Notes: generated from the sequence alone by a model not told the origin. DNA of 64,000 nt from Camellia lanceoleosa (GCA_025200525.1 CM045758.1:170514101-170578100), one strand, 5' to 3'; numbered from the stretch's first letter, positions 13,330 to 24,753 are shown. Program-made: numbers and translations.

Positions 13330-16300
13330 TTATTGACTTGAAGGTTCACCGTTCTCATCCCCTACCTTACTATCTTTACTTTTCACCACAAGTTCAGCAT
13401 ACATCTTCAAAGAAGCCTTTGAAAACTCCATCAACGACTTGAAAACTGAAGAAAATCCTTCCTGAAATCCGCGTAAAGTCAACTGTTGTGTCTCTTGCAT
13501 GCTCCCACAATGCTTCGCCTTCTCTGCATCGAGCTTCTTCCTCGACACATCCAACTGATCTTTCCTCACCGCCAAGCACTCATCCCGATGTTTCACTTCC
13601 ACGTCTGTATTTTTTCCAGAGACCTTAGACTCAAGAATTTTTCCCTCTGCCCTTTGGAATGCTAGAACCTTCTTGTCGAGTTCTTTTCTAAGTCCAGCAA
13701 CAATCCTCTTCTGGTGCTGCTCCTCTCCTTGTTGAGCACACAATTCCCGGATACACTTCCCAAAGTTTGTCATCGCATGCATTACTGACATGTCGGGTAA
13801 CTTTTCTAATGAAGTTAACCAACCATGACAAATCACAAATAATGGTGGACCGTTGTTTTGAGATGGCAAAACCGAAGAAGACTTACTACTCCTAGAGTAA
13901 AAATCAAATTCCCAAGCATTGAATTTGGATAGCCATCCATCAAGAGCTTTAACATATGCCTTTTGAGCAGAAATGTATTGAGCAAAGCATGAGCGCCAAT
14001 TTTGAAGTTCTGATTCAAGTTGAACAGTGGCTAGACGGTGAGAATCGTTGGAGAATTTCCCATATGCAGAATAGGTGAAAGATTTTACTTCCAACATGGC
14101 TTGTTTTTGAGTTTCGTGCAATTCCAATGTTGTCTTCGAAGTTCTCATTAGACTGTACAATGGGAAAATGGGGGTTAAAGACTAACAAAAACAGAAAACA
14201 AAAAAACGAAGACACAATCAAACAGATATCTTACCCGTGTAGCAATTCAACAAGCTGTGGATGCAGCTCTTCATCTTTCGCCTTTTGAATTCTTTGGGAG
14301 ATTGATTCAATGGTGCGAATTGCAACCAAGATTCTGGAATGTAGATCTCTTACTTCAGCTCTGTTTTTGTCCATTGAGCCCTTTCCCCTAGTATCCTGGT
14401 TTCTTAATTGTATACATTTCTGTACATAAATTTTCCTCATATGGTCTCCAGCCTGAGTATGTTGATAAACATTTTTAAAAAAAATTAAATTAAATTAAAA
14501 AAAGAAAAAGAAAAAGAAAAAAAAGGTACAAGCCTATGATAAAAATCCAATCCCACAACATTTATCACCATTTATTCCTATCAAATATTTCTGTTTTTCC
14601 TTTAAATAACTCCTATATGTCTCATGAATTTCATTTTGCACCCGAAACTACTATTGTTGTTGACATATATATATTACCTTCACTTCCTCATAAAGCTTCT
14701 TCTCCCAAGCATATAATCTTCCCAGAGTCAATGAATGGCTCCCGGAGACCATTCCTCCATATTCATCAAAAATATCATTCTTGAATTCTGTCTGCATTGA
14801 GGAACTGGATGCAAGGAAGCTCTTAAAGGAGGAAGGACCGGATGAAGAAGAAGATCCGCGCCATCTGATTGGTTGGACAATCTTATTTGGGCCATCTGTA
14901 TTCAGATGAATTCGATAATTTGATAAATAAACAGTTATATATGATGACTATAGATCAATTTACCATGGAAATATACTAGTGTGTGAAAAGAAATGTCAAG
15001 TGTATGAAATTTTGGTTGATGGATATAATAACTCAAGAGGAACTTCTTTTTAAGAGAAATATTTTCATTTTTCATTTTCTGTTTTGTTTTCTTGAAAGTT
15101 GAAAGCAAACGAAAATTGAGGAAAAAAAACTTGTTTGGTAATCTGTTTTTTATAACTGTTTTGGGAATAATTTTTTGAAAACACCAATAATCACTTCTAA
15201 CTTTTAAGTTGTTTTCTAAAGTTTTGAAAAAGGTTCTAATTTACATTGTTTTTTCTTTTTATAAACCCACCCAAAAAAACAAAAAAAAATTAATATAATA
15301 ATGTATATTATAGTGGGGGCCAAGGGGGTATCTTATTGGATGTATCTTCCCTCAATAGTTAAGACATCCATTTTGTCTACTTCTGTCGAAATTATCTAGT
15401 AGGTTAGAAAGATCACGGTGTGTTTAGTTTGATTTTGAAGGATAAATTTTTTACAAAAATTTTAGGAAAAGAGTTTAGTAAAATTATTGATTTGTTTGGT
15501 TGTATATTTTGAAAATAGTTTTAGATTGTGGGAGTTTGAAATGATTTGATATTTTGTTATAGTTGAGTAGATGTGTGTAAGAAAAAAAGTGACTGAAAAT
15601 AAGAGAAGAGAGAGAAAAAGTGATTGATTGATGTGTGGAAGATAGAATGGAATTTTGGAAAATTTTCTCCAAAATCACTACACCAAATAAAATTTTTAAA
15701 TTTTTTTTCTAAAATTTGTTTCTAAAAAACAAACCAAATGAGGCCCACGTGTTTATGTGTTTGATTAATAAAATGTCATATTTTATCTACTTTTTTTTTT
15801 GTTGTATTGGTTAGGCACACCACCAACATAAAATTTCTAAAAAATAAGATAATTTCTTCTAAATCTGACTTGTTTGAGAACTAAAAAAAGTCAAAAAATC
15901 AAAGACAATAAAAAAAATCAAAAAATTCAAAGAAATACATAAAAAAGTTGGGTAAATTACACTTACACTTCCATGAGGTTTAGATTTAATATATATCACT
16001 CCTTGACGTTTGAAAAATTACACTAACCCCCCATGTCATTGTAATTATTTAGACAGAATAAAAACATTGAACTCATGTACTTTCTCTTTTCTTATTTTAC
16101 TTTAGTACCTCCGTTTTTCCTTTCCTTTCCTATAGTTTATTTATTTATTTTTTAATGTAATTTCTTCTGTTTTTTTAATTAAGAGTTGTTGTTTGCTTTA
16201 TTTATTTATTTTTTAATGTAATTTCTTTTATTTTTCTATTAGAAGTTATTTTTTATATGGTAGGGGATTTGTGAAATGACCTAATTAATCACACGGGTGA

Positions 16301-17259
16301 AAATATAACTTTCAGAACGCTAGAAGGTGGGATGTAATTAGATCAAATCTCAATAGGTGTCGGTGTAATTTATTCAAAAAAGTTAAAAGATTTTTTTTCT
16401 CCAGTTTTTATATATATATTTTTTTATATAAAAAGTTAAAAAATTATTAAAATAAATATATTCCCAACCCAACTAGTAAATTTTTGATATTTTATATGAT
16501 TTAATTTTATATATAAAAAAAAAAAAAAAAAAGCCTAGTAAATAGAGTCAAATTCTCCATAAAAGCAATATAAGAAAGGATTGAAGGAAGCAAAAACCAA
16601 GCACATGCAGGGTTTAGTATGAACCCAAAAGATGAAATTAAAAATAGAATAATTTACTAACCTTTAATTTGCTCAGAACCAGAGGATTGAAGATGAGAAG
16701 CCATGTTGATCTCAAGCATTCTAGAAACCTCCACACCACTCTCACAAGCCTTAACAAAATGTTCCACCACATCCTTCAATGCTTCCATCAATTCTCTCCC
16801 ATTTCCACAACTATCATTCACCCCCAATCCCCTCTTCTCCCCCTGGTTCACATTAGCATCACCATCCTTACCCTGTGCTTCCTTCACAGCCCTCTGATCA
16901 TCATCAAACGGATTGAAAAAGTCCCACCCAGAACAATTCTTTGATGATGGAATTGAAACCTCTGTTTTTCTTTCTTCTTCTTGTTGATCTTCTTTTTCCC
17001 TTAGCGAGTCTGAAGATTGAGAGAATGACATCAAGAACGGCGATGGCTGCGAGGAATGCCGATCGATGAACAATCGAATCGCCATTGCTACGGAGTGAAG
17101 CGATTTATTGTATTTACAGTGAGCGATTGAGAGCGCGTGACGACTCTGCACTGCCGATTTTATGAGGCGCTTTCTCGCTCTGGAGATTGACACCACGTTG
17201 TGCTCTGTTTCTCTGGTGTTGGAAGCAGAACAACCCATATTGGACGCAGAACAACCCAT
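13330..17259 (-). CDS. DUF630/DUF632 plasma-membrane-type protein (APSR1/NRG2-like family), 4 exons
   Basis: My splice model on the minus strand is 17259-16662, 14895-14678, 14452-14235 and 14152-13330. All introns are GT-AG with consistent phases, giving 618 aa. The N-terminus begins MGCSASN, with Gly2/Cys3 suited to N-myristoylation and S-acylation, then RARKRLIKSAVQSRHALSIA, the DUF630 signature (about 20-65). An acidic Ser-rich linker follows, then DUF632 from about residue 154 (GRELMEALKDVVEHFVKA) through LGRLYAWEKKLYEEVK to helical, charged C-terminal sequence. Characterised relatives act in nitrate or phosphate responses and leaf shape, probably at membranes; which role applies here is unknown. 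The length is short for a family whose members often exceed 700 aa. The first seven codons are duplicated (17259-17239 and 17238-17218), so two starts both give MGCSASN. Intron 1 (1766 bp) holds two MITEs. Confidence 0.9.
15419..15744. mobile_element. Tourist-like MITE, copy in DUF630/632 intron 1
   Basis: It is co-linear with 26604-26925: both contain TTGGTTGTATATTTTGAAAA / TTGATTGTATATTTTGAAAA, then GAATGATTTGATATTTTGTT-type words and AGTGATTGATTGATGTGT. Ends are decayed (GTGTGTTTAGTTTGATTTTG and AACAAACCAAATGAGGCC). Non-coding; the 64-codon minus frame across it is shared with the other copy and is a repeat artefact. Confidence 0.75.
15951..16374. mobile_element. MITE-like stem element with TAAATTACAC ends
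   Basis: The left end GGTAAATTACACTTACAC is matched on the right by a reverse complement reading AATAAATTACACCGACAC. Inside, TTTATTTATTTATTTTTTAATGTAATTTCTT occurs twice in tandem (about 16138 and 16198; the quoted words span two short motifs). Same general class as 1584-1953 but much more diverged. Confidence 0.5.
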
Positions 17260-17426
17260 CTGGGTTTCTCTGAGTAATCTCTAAATGGGTCTTCTTGAAA
17301 TCAAAGGTTTGGATTTAGCAAAGTTTTAGGCGGGAGAGAGAGAGAGAGAGGAGTTCGGGTGGTCCTCTGTTTGATGACACCAAGTCGATGAACCTGAAGA
17401 CTTGTATGCTTTGGTTGTCTTTGTAA

Positions 17427-17458
<32 letters not shown>

Positions 17459-17560
17459 CACCTGTTTCATCGGCCGCCAAATCCAGGGATGATTTGCAAT
17501 AGCAAAATGACGTTCAATTTTGTAGGCCTGATTTTTAGATCTAATCATGTGTAAATACGA
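17260..17560 (-). promoter_or_regulatory. 5' leader/promoter side of the DUF630/632 gene with two (GA)n tracts
   Basis: GA runs at 17334-17350 and 17431-17458 read as CT-rich sequence on the gene strand, just upstream of the start codon. Pyrimidine-rich tracts are common in plant leaders. No TATA box can be placed with confidence. Confidence 0.4.
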
Positions 17561-18190
17561 TGATTAATTGATAATTAGATAATAAAATTTTATTTAGTAA
17601 AATGGATAATTAATTTATTAAAAGGCAAAATAAGTTAAAAACTTTTTAATATTCATAAAATATCACATTCAAATTATAATTATTTTATTTTTAATCATAA
17701 AATTATTTTTAAAAAAAGGTTAAAAGTTTATCTCAAACAAAATTTTTTAGTCAAGTTAAGATAATTAAATGGTCAAAAAAATCAAGTTACATTTGTTTTT
17801 TTTGTAAATAAAGACTAATAAGAGAAAGAGTCAACTTAAGGGTCGTTTGGTAGTGACTATTTTAGTAGACTTTTTGACTTTTGTGACTATTTTAGTTTAA
17901 AATTGTTTTGGTTGTTTGGTTTTTTTATTGGATTTTTTGACTTTTTGGTTTTAGAATGACAAATTTTTTTTTGTTCTTTTGTATTTTTTAATTTTTTTTT
18001 TCTTTTTATGATTTTTTTAGCCAAAGATGATAACCAAACGAGTACTTAAATGTTTTAATAAAGTGCCACGTCATTGAATTTAAAAAGTAAATTTAATTTT
18101 AAAATTTGAATAATAATACTCTTTCCAATATATAGCGGAGAGTTTAGGCAAATCTAAGGAATGCTGGATTTTGATATTATGAAAATGTTA
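17561..18190. other. AT-rich intergenic DNA with a decayed MITE-like stem
   Basis: No gene. Between about 17838 and 18042 the ends GGTCGTTTGGTAGTGAC and GATAACCAAACGAGTAC are inverted, and the interior is full of GACTTTTTGAC words, so an old relative of the Tourist-like elements further right is likely. Confidence 0.45.
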
Positions 18191-18370
18191 TCTTTATTTT
18201 ATTTTATTTTTAAAAAGTTATATAGCATGTTAACGAAATCTTAAATTAATGGTTCATAATGCTGTTTAAAACACAAGGAAATTTTATTTTATTTTTAAAA
18301 AGTTATATAGTATGTTAATGAAATCTTAAACTAATAGTTAATAATATTATTTAAAACACAGGAAAATTTA
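18191..18370. repeat. Tandem duplication, about 90-bp unit
   Basis: AAAAAGTTATATAGCATGTTAACGAAATC-type sequence (18210 onward) is repeated at 18297 onward as AAAAAGTTATATAGTATGTT. Both units continue through AATCTTAAA.TAAT and TTTAAAACACA.GGAAA. Two diverged copies lie head to tail. Confidence 0.75.
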
Positions 18371-18796
18371 AAAACTTAAAATGATTTTGATAATTATTAA
18401 ACACAAAAATATTGATTGCGTTTAAGCTTTGGCTGCTTCGCGTGTTCTTCAATTTGCTAAGGACTTCTGTCTCACACATATCCAACTGGAGGATGATTTT
18501 CTTACCTTGTATTTGGTTATAAGATTTAAGAAGAGATTTATAAAGAAAAAAAAAAAAAAAAAATTGAAATGTGAATAAAATATATTTATATTTTACTTAA
18601 TTTCACATATTTTTTTATTTTTTATTTCCAAATCATTTCCCAAGTCGTCCAACCAAACATAATGTTAATGTTATCAATGCGATTCAAGAGTCGGGTGATG
18701 CTTTATCTCAATTTGGTCATATTGTTTTGGCTGCTCATGATCTACTAAGGGTTCGTTTGGAAAGTAGGTTGACTTTTTGACTTTTTTGTTATTTTA

Positions 18797-19024
18797 GGCC
18801 TTGTTTGGCAAGTAATTTTTTTAGCTAAAAAGTCAAAAAGTTACTAAAAAAATCAAAAACTAACAACCTATATCAAAAAATCAAAAAAATCTTTTTTGCT
18901 TTACTTTTTGTACATCTTTTCATAAAAAACTAAAAAGTTATTCCAAACATATTAATTTTTTTTACATTATATTTTAGCCAAAAAATCAGAAAAATTACTA
19001 AAAAAAATGTTCCCAAACAAGGCT
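18797..19024. mobile_element. Tourist-like MITE (GGCCTTGTTTGG ends), nested
   Basis: Starts GGCCTTGTTTGGCAAG and ends TTCCCAAACAAGGCT. TTA stands on both sides (18794-18796 and 19025-19027). The interior repeats AAAAAGTCAAAAAGTTACTA words. Same family type as 26184-26412. Confidence 0.8.
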
Positions 19025-19032
19025 TTAGTCTG

Positions 19033-21149
19033 TGTGATAACCCAACTCGTATTATGCTTAATTATATACGTGATTATGTATTTGATATGCATTTGCAAGT
19101 TTAAATATGAGAAATATGTGAATTTGAAAAAATATTTATTGGAAGTAGGAATATCTGTTACAATTGAAACTTTGAACTGAAATTGAAAGCCTTAGAGGCA
19201 CGATAAACAAAAACTGACTTCATATCTGTGATTAGCATAATTTTTAGAATCTTCAGTGAAATTTTGAAAAATTACGATTCGTAATAATTAAAATAATGTT
19301 TTGTGACTTGAATTTTATGTGTATTGTGCCTTTTGTTCTCCATTGTTACTTGAGAGCCCTAGAGAGTGAGTTAGAGGGAGAAGAAGAGGAGAAAGCTAGG
19401 GATTTGAAGGAAATCAAAAGGCAAACCATAAATTTGAACTAAGGTATAGAAACATTACTCACAAACTTTGATTCTAACTCATCTTCATCAAGAAATCAAG
19501 AAGAAATTAAGGGTTTAAGCTAGGGTTTTGAGTTGTATGGTGGGTTGAGCTAGAGGCATGAGATTGAACCCCCAATCTCTCAATCCTTGTTGATTTAAGT
19601 TCACTCTTGTGGTTAACTCATGAAACAAACCTTAGTTAATCCAAGGAAACAAGTTTTGTTATAAGATTATTCATGATTTATATACTTTGAATTTGTTTAT
19701 ATAATGTATGAATATGGGAAGGAGATCAGTCCATAAAATTAGTGTTGATGCAAGATTGATATGTTTAATGTGGGATTACACTTGTATCATGCTTAGATAT
19801 CATGATTTTGAGTTGATTTTGCATGAATTTGAGCTTGGGGATGGGTTTAGAAGATTTGGCATTTTGAGCCATTTTTGGACTACCTATGTGAGCCCAGACC
19901 GCTCGTGCGGCCTTAGGCTTCGCATGAGCGCCCATGACTTAAGCCTAAAATCACTTCCCTCTGTGTGCTCGAGCGGCGAACATTTCTGCACGTGCGAAGC
20001 CAGACCGCTCGAGCGGCTGGACTGGCCACACGTGCGGCCAAACAGGAAGAAAATTTTGTTGTTTTGCCTTCCTACCCCCGACCTCCGGAATGTGTTCCTA
20101 ACCTTATTTAGCCCTTTTTGGGAGTGAAATGATGAATAAAAACCCATTAAAGAAAGTTGTGAATAATGAGAGAAAAGGAGAACAATTGAAGTGAATTACT
20201 TATTGAATATGTGTGTGACATGTTTGGTGTGGGTCGTATGCCAGAGGAAACATCTCAAGATCGATCCCATTGTGAATAATAATACCATATTGATATGTTC
20301 GTTAATGTGTACCTCGGATCATGAACAATGCTTGATACCGACATTGGGATTTGTTTGAAATGAGAAACCCCCACTAATGTTATATGACATGTGCTACATT
20401 AGGCCCAAGGCCATTTTGTTAAATATTGAGCCCAAGGCCGTTTTGTTAAATATGATTGGGCTCAATGCTGTTTTGCTATATGTGATTGGGTCCGAGGCCG
20501 TTTGTTATATATGTTGGGCCTAAGGCCGTTTTGCTATATACGATTGGGCCCGAAGCTGTTTTGTTATATATTGGGCCTGATGTCGTTTTAAAATATGTTG
20601 GGCCCAAAGCCGTTTTGAAGCATGATTAGGCCTAAGGCCAGTTTTGTTTATATGATTTTGAGTATTCTGAGAATCTTATGATTATTTATTGACACTACTT
20701 TACCGTATTGTTACTCATTGAGTTTCACTCTCCAAATTTTATGTATGCACATATAGGTAACTCGTAGCATGGAGCACAACTCTAGAGTCATCTTCAAGAG
20801 CCATCATTTTTGAGACCCAATTGAGTCATGTCTCCGCAGTGGAGTTTTATCTTGACTTACATCATACTTTGATTTTACTTTGTTTTGCCAATGTGGTATT
20901 GGGTTGTAAACATTATGCACAAATTCCCTTTGAAACTTATATTCTTTTGTATGGACATATAAATGACGTAGTTGTATTACATTTTGCTCATATTAGTATA
21001 GCTTAATGGACTCATTCTTTTATGATATACTTTCTCTTTTGGCTCCATTACTATAATTACTCTACATATTTGTTTGAGGCCGAAGGTAATCAAGTGATTA
21101 TCGGCCGGTTATGACCCAAACTCTTAGGGGGCGGGTTCGGGTTATGACA
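19033..21149 (+). mobile_element. Solo LTR of a Ty3/gypsy (chromovirus/Tekay-like) element
   Basis: Starts TGTGATAACCC, ends GGGTTATGACA, and is flanked by identical GTCTG (19028-19032 and 21150-21154), so both edges are fixed. The 2117-bp unit has no gag or pol. The 3' end GGGGGCGGGTTCGGG...TGACA resembles Tekay/Del-type LTR ends as I remember them. It carries a minisatellite (20396-20650) and a cluster of CCGCTCGAGCGG-like palindromes (19898-20040). The 139-codon frame at 19708 lies inside the LTR and shows no recognisable domain. Confidence 0.8.
20396..20650 (+). repeat. Minisatellite inside the solo LTR, about 30-bp unit x 8
   Basis: Roughly eight imperfect copies of GGGCCCAAGGCCGTTTTG followed by an AT-rich TTATATATGATT-type spacer. 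Unit length varies from about 26 to 33 bp. Substitutions differ from copy to copy, so the array is not recent. Confidence 0.85.
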
Positions 21150-21333
21150 GTCTGGGGTTAAAAAATTTCGTTTCATAAGGGTTTTTAGTTTTTTTAGCTT
21201 TTTTGTAAGAGAAAAAATGTAATGATTATGAGTTAGATATGATATTTTATTTTATTGGGCTAAAAAATTTATTTTATTTTTTTGTGACTATTTTAGCTAA
21301 AAAAGCCCAAACTCTCCCTTCCCAGACGAGCTC

Positions 21334-22552
21334 TAATTATGTTGTTTGTTGGTTAATCATGTGTATTGGGAGGGTAATTTTGTAATTCACTATTTGAACA
21401 AATTAACATTTGATTGCGTTGACTTGCAGAGTTCAATGGAGGATATTTCTATATAATATTCTCCAATTTCTAAAAAAAAAAATTAAAAAGTTTGTCTTAT
21501 TATAAAATATGAGAAATTTATAGAGTAAAAAAATATTAATTTATAATTTATTATTCAAACGCAAACAAACAATTTTATCCACAATTTTGTTCTTGCCTAA
21601 TTCAAAAAATAAAACAAAAGTGAAAAGAGTTTTTTTACTCTAGTAGGTGTTTTCTTTATTCCCATAATAGCAATAATTATATATATATATACATTGTAAT
21701 TAAGCAATGAGAAAAAAAGAAAAAAGGCAAAATATATTTTTTATCCCAATAAGATAAAAATTTAGAGCTCGTTTAGAGCTCTACTTTTAGAGCTCTCTAT
21801 CACCATCCTTTTTGTAATTCACTATCGGGAGCTCAGTACATTTTTTTAAATATTTTTTATGTATTTATTAATTTTTTAAAATATTTTTTTTATAATTTTT
21901 TTTACTTTTTAGATATATATAAGTAAGGTGCATCTAAAAAATAAAAAAAAATGTTTAAAATTTTAAAAATATTCACTAAAAACAAAAAAATATAAAAATC
22001 AAAAAACTCAATTTTCAAAAAACTTAAATAATTCAAATATTATCCGTAATTATTATCTCATAATAAATCTATATTTAAATATTATCCATAATTATTATCT
22101 CATAATAATTCAAATTTATTCTATACAACAATCAAATATTATACCAATTCAATTTCAATTACACAATTTTCTTAGCATAAATTAGAAATAATTAAGGTAG
22201 GGCACATACAATCAATTGTTCATTGTGAAATGTTCTTACCAGTCCGTAATCATTAATTACACAGGTAAAGAAAAGTCTAGTTGGCTACAAATTCTAGTCA
22301 ACTACCTACTGCAAAAAAAATAAAAATAAAAATTGTACAAAATGTAAGAAAATTTTGTTGATAAATTCACTTTTATGTATGTAAAATTCAGTAATTGATC
22401 TCTTTTGATTTTTAAAAGTATGATTAATAAAATATATTAGTTAGGAATATATATCATTATTTTTGTGGTGTTTGAGAACCAAGTTTCCAGATTTTTTTTC
22501 TTATTGTTTCACTAAAAGACAAAAGTTTTACAAAACTAGAAAAAATAAGGAA
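21334..22552. other. AT-rich intergenic DNA
   Basis: No gene or clear element. There is a short direct repeat of ATTATCCATAATTATTATCTC near 22035-22115 (two copies) and an AT microsatellite near 21678. Confidence 0.55.
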
Positions 22553-22996
22553 AATGCCTCGTAGCTCGACTGCTACGAGGCTCGAAATGGCTCGAGCAAG
22601 AGAAAGAGGGAGAGAAGAGAAGCAGAGGGGGAGAGAGCACCGAAAATGCGCCTTCCGCCGCTTCCGCCGCCTCGCTGCAGCCTCCTGTTGCCGCTAATCG
22701 TCACAAAGACCACGATCGCTGCCTCGCCTCCGCCATTGCCGCCTCACCTCGCCATCAGTCATTTTAATGGCCTCCTCCAGTTCCTCCTCCCTCCTCCTTC
22801 CTCTCCCCTACTTCTCCTCCTCCTCCTCCTCCCTCCCTCCTCCAGTTCCTGGTCTTCTTCTGCAAAAAAAATGGCGGAGAGAAGATAAAGTCGAAAATAA
22901 GAAAAAGAAGAAAAAAAAAAAAAAAAAAAAAAGGTCAAAACGACGTCGTTTTGACCCTCGAGCCAAAAGTCGAGCCTCACTTTCGAGCTACCAATT
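22553..22996. mobile_element. Composite MITE with GC-rich interior and ACGACGTCGT palindrome
   Basis: The left arm CGTAGCTCGACTGC...GGCTCGAAATGGCTCGAG and the right arm CTCGAGCCAAAAGTCGAGCC...CGAGCTAC are inverted relatives, with AAAACGACGTCGTTTT at 22938-22953. Between them lies a foreign-looking GC-rich block: a GA-rich run, CCGCCGCTTCCGCCGCC, CT-rich codon-like sequence and an A-rich tract. The 80-codon frame at 22646 is low-complexity Pro/Leu/Ser and is not called a gene. The interior looks like a captured gene-leader fragment (inference). Confidence 0.55.
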
Positions 22997-23167
22997 ACTA
23001 CCGAAAAAACAAATACAAACAAAATATCACATCCAACCTTATAATCATTTTACTTTTTTTCTCACAAACATCACATCCAATCACAAAAAAATCCAATTAT
23101 CTTTCCAAACACTAAAAATTTTTTATCCAATAATATCCTACAACTAAAAAAACCTACATAAAAACAT

Positions 23168-23336
23168 ATGGAAAATGTCTCGTAGCTCAAATTTTGTGGC
23201 TCAAAAGTGGCTCAAATGGTCAAAACGACGTCGTTTTAGCTATTTTTATGTTGTTCTGTACTCAAAACGACGTCGTTTTGGCCATTTGAGCCACTTTTGA
23301 GCCACAAAATTTGAGCTACGTAGCATTGTCGAAAAC
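23168..23336. mobile_element. Foldback MITE with two ACGACGTCGT palindromes, copy 2
   Basis: Arms of about 75 bp are almost perfect inverted repeats: GTCTCGTAGCTCAAATTTTG on the left, its complement CAAAATTTGAGCTACGTAGC on the right. Each arm ends inward in CAAAACGACGTCGTTTT, so the element is a palindrome containing palindromes. The arms match the short copy at 2487-2594. Confidence 0.85.
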
Positions 23337-23529
23337 ATATTTCCCAAACACTCACTTTAAAAGAACTTTTTTTCTTATGTTTTTATCCTAATCTCTACTT
23401 TATCTCTCTATTCTCATACACTTTTATCAATGGCGAGTATCTAAAGACTCTCCAAAAAAAACTAGGTGATTAAAAATTACTTTATTTTCAATTTACAAAA
23501 ATAACAAAGTCCTATTTTGTATAATAAAT

Positions 23530-24340
23530 GTACGGGAAAGAATTACACCTTCTCGTATAATCCTGTTGACCAAGTCTTCGTTCCTCTATACGATATCGTT
23601 CCACCACCTCAAAATATCAACGTGAGCTAGCCGGCGGGTTTGTGCCGGAAACCTCTCCGATGCCTAAGTCAGTAAGCAAGACAAAAAGGCAAAAGCTCAA
23701 TGTATTCAGGGAGCAAAATTGTATTACCTCTCCAAAAGTGATATTGGTGAGCTTATATAGGTTTCGCGTGGCACAGTCCTAGTAGGACTCTAACTTCTCC
23801 ATGCGAAGAGTCCTCCTAAGACTAGCATTGCTCCATGTGTAGAGTCCTTCTAGGATTACCCCTCCTTACATAGAGTCCTCCTAGAACTCATACTCTTGGA
23901 AGATAATGCTTATCCTCCAACACCCTCCTCACTGCTTAAACCAAGTGAGATGGTTCTTGTCATGGCCGAATTACCCTCAGGACCGAAGTAACTATTACCT
24001 CGGCCCTCACTTTACTCTCCCTTACCTCGGCCAGCACAATCGAGACCGAAGCTATCCATAAGGGAAGTAAAACCGAAGTTATTCAAGAACTGGTTTACTC
24101 AGGTCTCTCACATACTCCGACCGAAGTAATCAACGTAATCCGAAACACTTTAAGCTACTTCACTCAATCGGAGTAGAACCAAGTTCCCCGAAGACCGGAC
24201 TATTCACCACGGCTGCGTGACCGGTCTACCTTCAAAGTTACTTCTCCAAACCGGAGTAACTTACATGGCCCTCTTCGTGCGAGCCCTTTTATTTCGGTCC
24301 TAAGCCCAACACCGGAGTAACCGATTTTTATCAAATTTTA
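23530..24340 (-). mobile_element. Probable LTR remnant (minus orientation)
   Basis: A distinctly GC-richer 0.8-kb block with plant-LTR texture: a TATA-like CTATATAAGC on the minus strand (about 23752-23761) and repeated CCTCCTAG/GAGTCC words. Words such as CGGAGTAA and CCGAAGT recur between 23980 and 24310. I could not fix TG/CA ends or a TSD, so length and family are open. Confidence 0.45.
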
Positions 24341-24753
24341 TAAATTTGATGACTTTTATCATCCTCTTATTTCACTATACCCATCATGTTAGACAGTCAA
24401 TCATTTCATGTTGATAATTATAAAGTTCACACCTTATTTATCATTATTTATTGACTTCAATGACGACATCTTCTCAAATTAATTGTCAATTAATGAAGGA
24501 TTCTGCTAATGATTCACCATTGGATTTTTGTTAAAATATTAAGGCGTGATTTGGGGTGTATCATAAAAGTCAAAAATTTTAAAAGTTACAAAAAAATATT
24601 AAAAAATTATCACTATTCATAAATTAAAAATATTAAAAAATTAAAATACATAATATTTTAATAAAACAAAATTTACACAATTTACACCGCTGAAATGATC
24701 ATGTACTACCGTGAGAGGAGGAAAAAAATTAGATATATAAAATCACTAAGTTT

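Larger units (their letters stand above)
18749..21333. mobile_element. Outer Tourist-like MITE carrying two nested insertions
   Basis: The left end GGGTTCGTTTGGAAAGTAG and the right end (reverse complement GAGCTCGTCTGGGAAGGGAG) are inverted relatives, flanked by TAA on both sides (18746-18748 and 21334-21336). Nearly all of its present length is foreign: MITE 18797-19024 and solo LTR 19033-21149. What remains of the original is about 48 bp on the left and about 185 bp on the right. Confidence 0.65.

Noticed and set aside
19708..20127. 139-codon gene
   Set aside because: Lies wholly within a solo LTR with fixed TSDs and shows no recognised domain.
20396..20650. CRISPR-like array
   Set aside because: Units are diverged, spacers are not unique, and the setting is a plant LTR.
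22646..22888. Small Pro/Leu/Ser-rich protein gene
   Set aside because: Low-complexity codons produced by CCG/CTC-rich sequence inside a MITE-like composite; no domain, and no intron or leader evidence.
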